Positions 32,052 to 34,089 of a stretch of 34,089 bases of DNA are shown one piece after another (positions within the stretch are counted from its first letter, which is position 1; each line of letters opens with the position of its first letter). The notes beneath the pieces are model-generated. The model searched no databases and was not told the DNA's origin. It worked only from the letters and a program-made list of their open reading frames with translations. Origin of the DNA: Microvirga sp. (lineage in GTDB: Bacteria > Pseudomonadota > Alphaproteobacteria > Rhizobiales > Beijerinckiaceae). Position numbers and translations under genes: made by a program. The DNA is taken from positions 1-34,089 of the forward strand of contig JAPSLB010000047.1 of the NCBI GenBank assembly GCA_031181145.1. Direction: 5' to 3'.

Positions 32052-33131
32052 TCAATCGGCACTGGCGTTCTTGCGCGGCACCATGTTGAGGCCGGAGAGG
32101 ACCACGGTGGTCTCATAACCCTGACTGTCCACGACCGTCCATTGCTTGAGCGCATTGGCGCGGCTGTCGAAGCGAAGGGTGATCTTGGAGGTTCCGCCGA
32201 GCGTCGCGCTGTCGTCGAAACTCACCGTGATCATGCCGTCACGGCCGATCTGCACGTCACGGACCTTGGTGTCCCGCGCCAGATCCACGTTGTCCTGAAC
32301 CAGGAATTTCAGGGGCGTCTGGCCCACGGGATAGACGTCGTTGGTGCCGAGCTTCTTGTCCCGGATCGCCACGTTGCGGCCGTCGGAGACGATCTCCAGC
32401 GTGCTCGGCGGCGCATAGGCGAAATGCAGCCTTCCTGGCCGCTGGACGGAGAGCGTGCCCTCCACCTGCTGGCCGTTGGGGTTCTTCTGCACGAAGTAGG
32501 CGGACATCTGGTCCATGTTGTTGAAATAGGCGTTCACCCGCTGCAGGGCAGCCGCCGGGGACGTGGGGTTCGGCGGTGAAACGGGCGTGACGGGGGCGGC
32601 CTGGGCCGCGACGGGGGTCGGGGTCGGCGCGGCCTGTGCAGGCGTCGAACGGGCGGGCTTCGGCGGCTCGGCCGGCTTCACAGTGACAGGCTCGGGCGCC
32701 TTCGGGGTCTCGGCGCTCCGAGGCTCGGGCTGCGGAGCGGTCTTCTGGGGCTCGGGCGCTGCCTGCGTGACCGCCGGGGCGGCAGGACCCGGCTTGGGCA
32801 CGGGCTGCGGTACTGCGGACGGCTGCGGTTGAGGCTGGGCGGCCTGCTGCCGGGCGGGGGCCTTCGGCTTGGGCGCAGCGGTCCTTGTCTGCGGCTGCGG
32901 CTGCGGCTTCGCTTTGTCCTCGGCTCCCGCGGCTGGGGCGGCGGGTTCCGCCTGCTGGGCCGGGGCGGCCTGCGGCTGGGCGGTCGGCGCGCCCTGCCCC
33001 TGGTTCGGCTTGAAGATGCTGTCGAGGAAGCGCGTCAGCGGATCCGGCGCCCGCTGTTGGGCGGCGGCCGGCGAGACGAATGCCAGCGCAAGAGCAAGAC
33101 CGATGGATCGACGCAAAGACTTCTGGAGCAT
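32052..33131 (-). CDS. LolA-like outer-membrane lipoprotein carrier protein with a long Pro/Ala/Gln-rich N-terminal region
   Basis: LolA shuttles lipoproteins across the periplasm to LolB. The 359-residue protein has a signal peptide (MLQKSLRRSIGLALALAFVS, cleavage likely after AAA near residue 24). A low-complexity Pro/Ala/Gln-rich segment runs over about 45-185, and the LolA fold covers about 190-355, with LQRVNAYFNNMDQMSAYFVQ opening it and GRLHFAYAPPSTLEIVSDGR and FLVQDNVDLARDT inside. Classical LolA is about 180-200 residues, so the N-terminal region is an addition. It probably spans or probes the cell wall. A housekeeping role is likely but other LolA-like roles (DUF2092-type) cannot be excluded. 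Confidence 0.85.
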   Translation of the reverse strand: MLQKSLRRSIGLALALAFVSPAAAQQRAPDPLTRFLDSIFKPNQGQGAPTAQPQAAPAQQAEPAAPAAGAEDKAKPQPQPQTRTAAPKPKAPARQQAAQPQPQPSAVPQPVPKPGPAAPAVTQAAPEPQKTAPQPEPRSAETPKAPEPVTVKPAEPPKPARSTPAQAAPTPTPVAAQAAPVTPVSPPNPTSPAAALQRVNAYFNNMDQMSAYFVQKNPNGQQVEGTLSVQRPGRLHFAYAPPSTLEIVSDGRNVAIRDKKLGTNDVYPVGQTPLKFLVQDNVDLARDTKVRDVQIGRDGMITVSFDDSATLGGTSKITLRFDSRANALKQWTVVDSQGYETTVVLSGLNMVPRKNASAD

Positions 33132-33306
33132 GACTCGACTGCAAACCCGAAAGAACAAGCAATGTCCGCCCCAGGCGCGAAACCGTGGCGGCCACGCCTT
33201 ATCGCGTCGATTAAGGGCTGAATGAAGGCATTAACTTGGGCATGAAAGCGAGCCGCGTCCAGGGGCTGTCGGACACTTTGCAGCGCTCGGCCTCCATTGG
33301 CGCTCA

Positions 33307-33837
33307 TCACGCCGCGTTTGCGAATTCATCCTCGTCCTCCACGGGACGGGCCGAGGCCGGCTTGGGCTTGGGCTTCGCCGTACGCGGGCGGGACTGACGC
33401 TTCTTCTTGGCTGGCTTCCTGGCATCCATGCCGCCCCACCAGCCGTGCCAGCTCCAGGCGCCCGGCCCCAGCAGCAGGTAGAACAGCAGCCCCGACAGAA
33501 CGCCGGAATTGGCGAGGAACAACGCCTCCTCCATCTGGCGGTTGAGGCCTCCATATTCCCAGAACCGATGCAAGGCTCCGGTGGTGACCACAAGGCTGGC
33601 GATCAGGGCCGTCGCGCTCAGGCGCGGCGCAAGCCCAAGGATCAGAGCGAGCGGAGCCACGATTTCCGCAACCGCGATGGCGGTCGCCACGATGTCTCCG
33701 TAGGGAATGCCCTTGACGGTAAGGGCCGCCGCGAATCCCGAGATGTTGGTGAGCCTGGCAATGGCGGACGGCAGGAAGCAGCAGGCCAGCAGGAGGCGGC
33801 CCAGGAGCAGGATCCCGTTCGTCGTGCCCGCATTCAT
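33307..33837 (-). CDS. DoxX-family membrane protein
   Basis: The 176-residue protein has four hydrophobic helices in the DoxX/SURF4-like arrangement (ILLLGRLLLACCFLPSAIARL, then AIAVAEIVAPLALILG, LIASLVVTTGALHRFW and the last LSGLLFYLLLGPGAWSW). The C-terminal 40 residues are basic and end acidic, presumably cytoplasmic. The family is linked to membrane oxidoreductases, but the function is unclear. The ATG at 33837 has AGGGGA 8 bases upstream. Confidence 0.85.
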   Translation of the reverse strand: MNAGTTNGILLLGRLLLACCFLPSAIARLTNISGFAAALTVKGIPYGDIVATAIAVAEIVAPLALILGLAPRLSATALIASLVVTTGALHRFWEYGGLNRQMEEALFLANSGVLSGLLFYLLLGPGAWSWHGWWGGMDARKPAKKKRQSRPRTAKPKPKPASARPVEDEDEFANAA

Positions 33838-33962
33838 GATGAAGTCCCCTCCTCTGCGTCCGCGCCCTCGGAATCGGGCGCCGCCGCTGCGCATTAGAGG
33901 CAGAGGTTCTTAACCTGTTCTTAGCGGGGCGCCGCGTCCGAGGCGTTTCCGCCGAGCCTCGC

Positions 33963-34089
33963 TCAAAGCCTCATGTTTCTCTCGCGGAGCATGGTCTCCC
34001 AGCGCAGGGTATGCTCCACGATGGTCGCGAGGTCGTCGTAGCGGGGGCGCCAGTCGAGCCTCGAGCGGATGCGGGTCGAATCCGCCACG
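33963..34089 (-). CDS. NAD-dependent epimerase, GalE-like (3' end only)
   Basis: Only the last 41 codons of a minus-strand gene are inside the window (VADSTRIRSRLDWRPRYDDL, then ATIVEHTLRWETMLRERNMR and Leu). The pattern V/A-D-S-x-x-I-R-x-x-L-x-W-x-P-R/K-Y-D-D-L matches the C terminus of UDP-glucose 4-epimerase and related SDR sugar-nucleotide epimerases, where the helix WE closes the substrate domain. The catalytic and Rossmann parts lie outside. It starts beyond the right edge. Confidence 0.75.
   Translation of the reverse strand, partial: VADSTRIRSRLDWRPRYDDLATIVEHTLRWETMLRERNMRL

Noticed and set aside
1..34089. CRISPR arrays, insertion-sequence ends, integrases, toxin-antitoxin pairs or defence genes.
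   Set aside because: I saw no regularly spaced direct repeats, no transposase or integrase motifs, and no recognisable defence or toxin-antitoxin families in the plausible reading frames.

Overview
The window is a GC-rich bacterial chromosome segment. A C-terminally extended bS21, a CspA-type cold-shock protein, rhizobial-type arginase plus ornithine cyclodeaminase, an RpiR regulator, DUF1622, a LolA-like protein and codon use together suggest an alphaproteobacterium of the Hyphomicrobiales, perhaps Microvirga- or Methylobacterium-like. The genus is inference; no 16S rRNA gene is present.

Layout. 1-1.7 kb: end of a Crp/Fnr regulator and small unrecognised genes, one apparently split by an amber stop. 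1.7-8.9 kb: an amino-acid catabolic block with an AsnC/Lrp regulator divergent from arginase and ornithine cyclodeaminase, facing an operon of RpiR regulator, HisJ-type binding protein, two HisMQ-type permeases and a DadA-like FAD oxidase. 9.1-10.8 kb: rpsU, a small SH3-like gene, a cold-shock gene with its own promoter and terminator, and a 48-residue protein. 10.9-17.4 kb: a LacI-controlled sugar-type ABC importer ending in a GH63-type glycosidase related to mannosyl/glucosylglycerate hydrolases. 17.4-21.3 kb: sparsely coding accessory-like DNA with a stand-alone methionine aminopeptidase, a GNAT acetyltransferase, tiny membrane proteins and gene fragments, ending at tRNA-Ser(GCU). 21.6-23.8 kb: RidA, a family 2 glycosyltransferase and an endonuclease/exonuclease/phosphatase protein. 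23.9-27.0 kb: a copper-export operon (copA-cueR) behind a CueR-type promoter. 27.0-34.1 kb: VOC protein, protein-tyrosine phosphatase, L,D-transpeptidase, DUF1622 protein, alpha/beta hydrolase, PurC, a LolA-like protein, a DoxX protein and the 3' end of a galE-like gene.

How they work together. Arginase and OCD would turn arginine into ornithine and then proline, and the facing importer and FAD oxidase probably supply a related amino acid or amino-acid conjugate. That gene set resembles opine catabolic loci, which is a hypothesis. The LacI cluster has the form of an uptake-and-hydrolysis unit for a small glycoside with a 14-bp perfect operator between the -35 and -10 of its promoter. CopA exports Cu(I) and CueR senses it; the CX7C pair falls at residues 112 and 120. 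I found no CRISPR array, intact transposon or phage, and no clearly new defence system.
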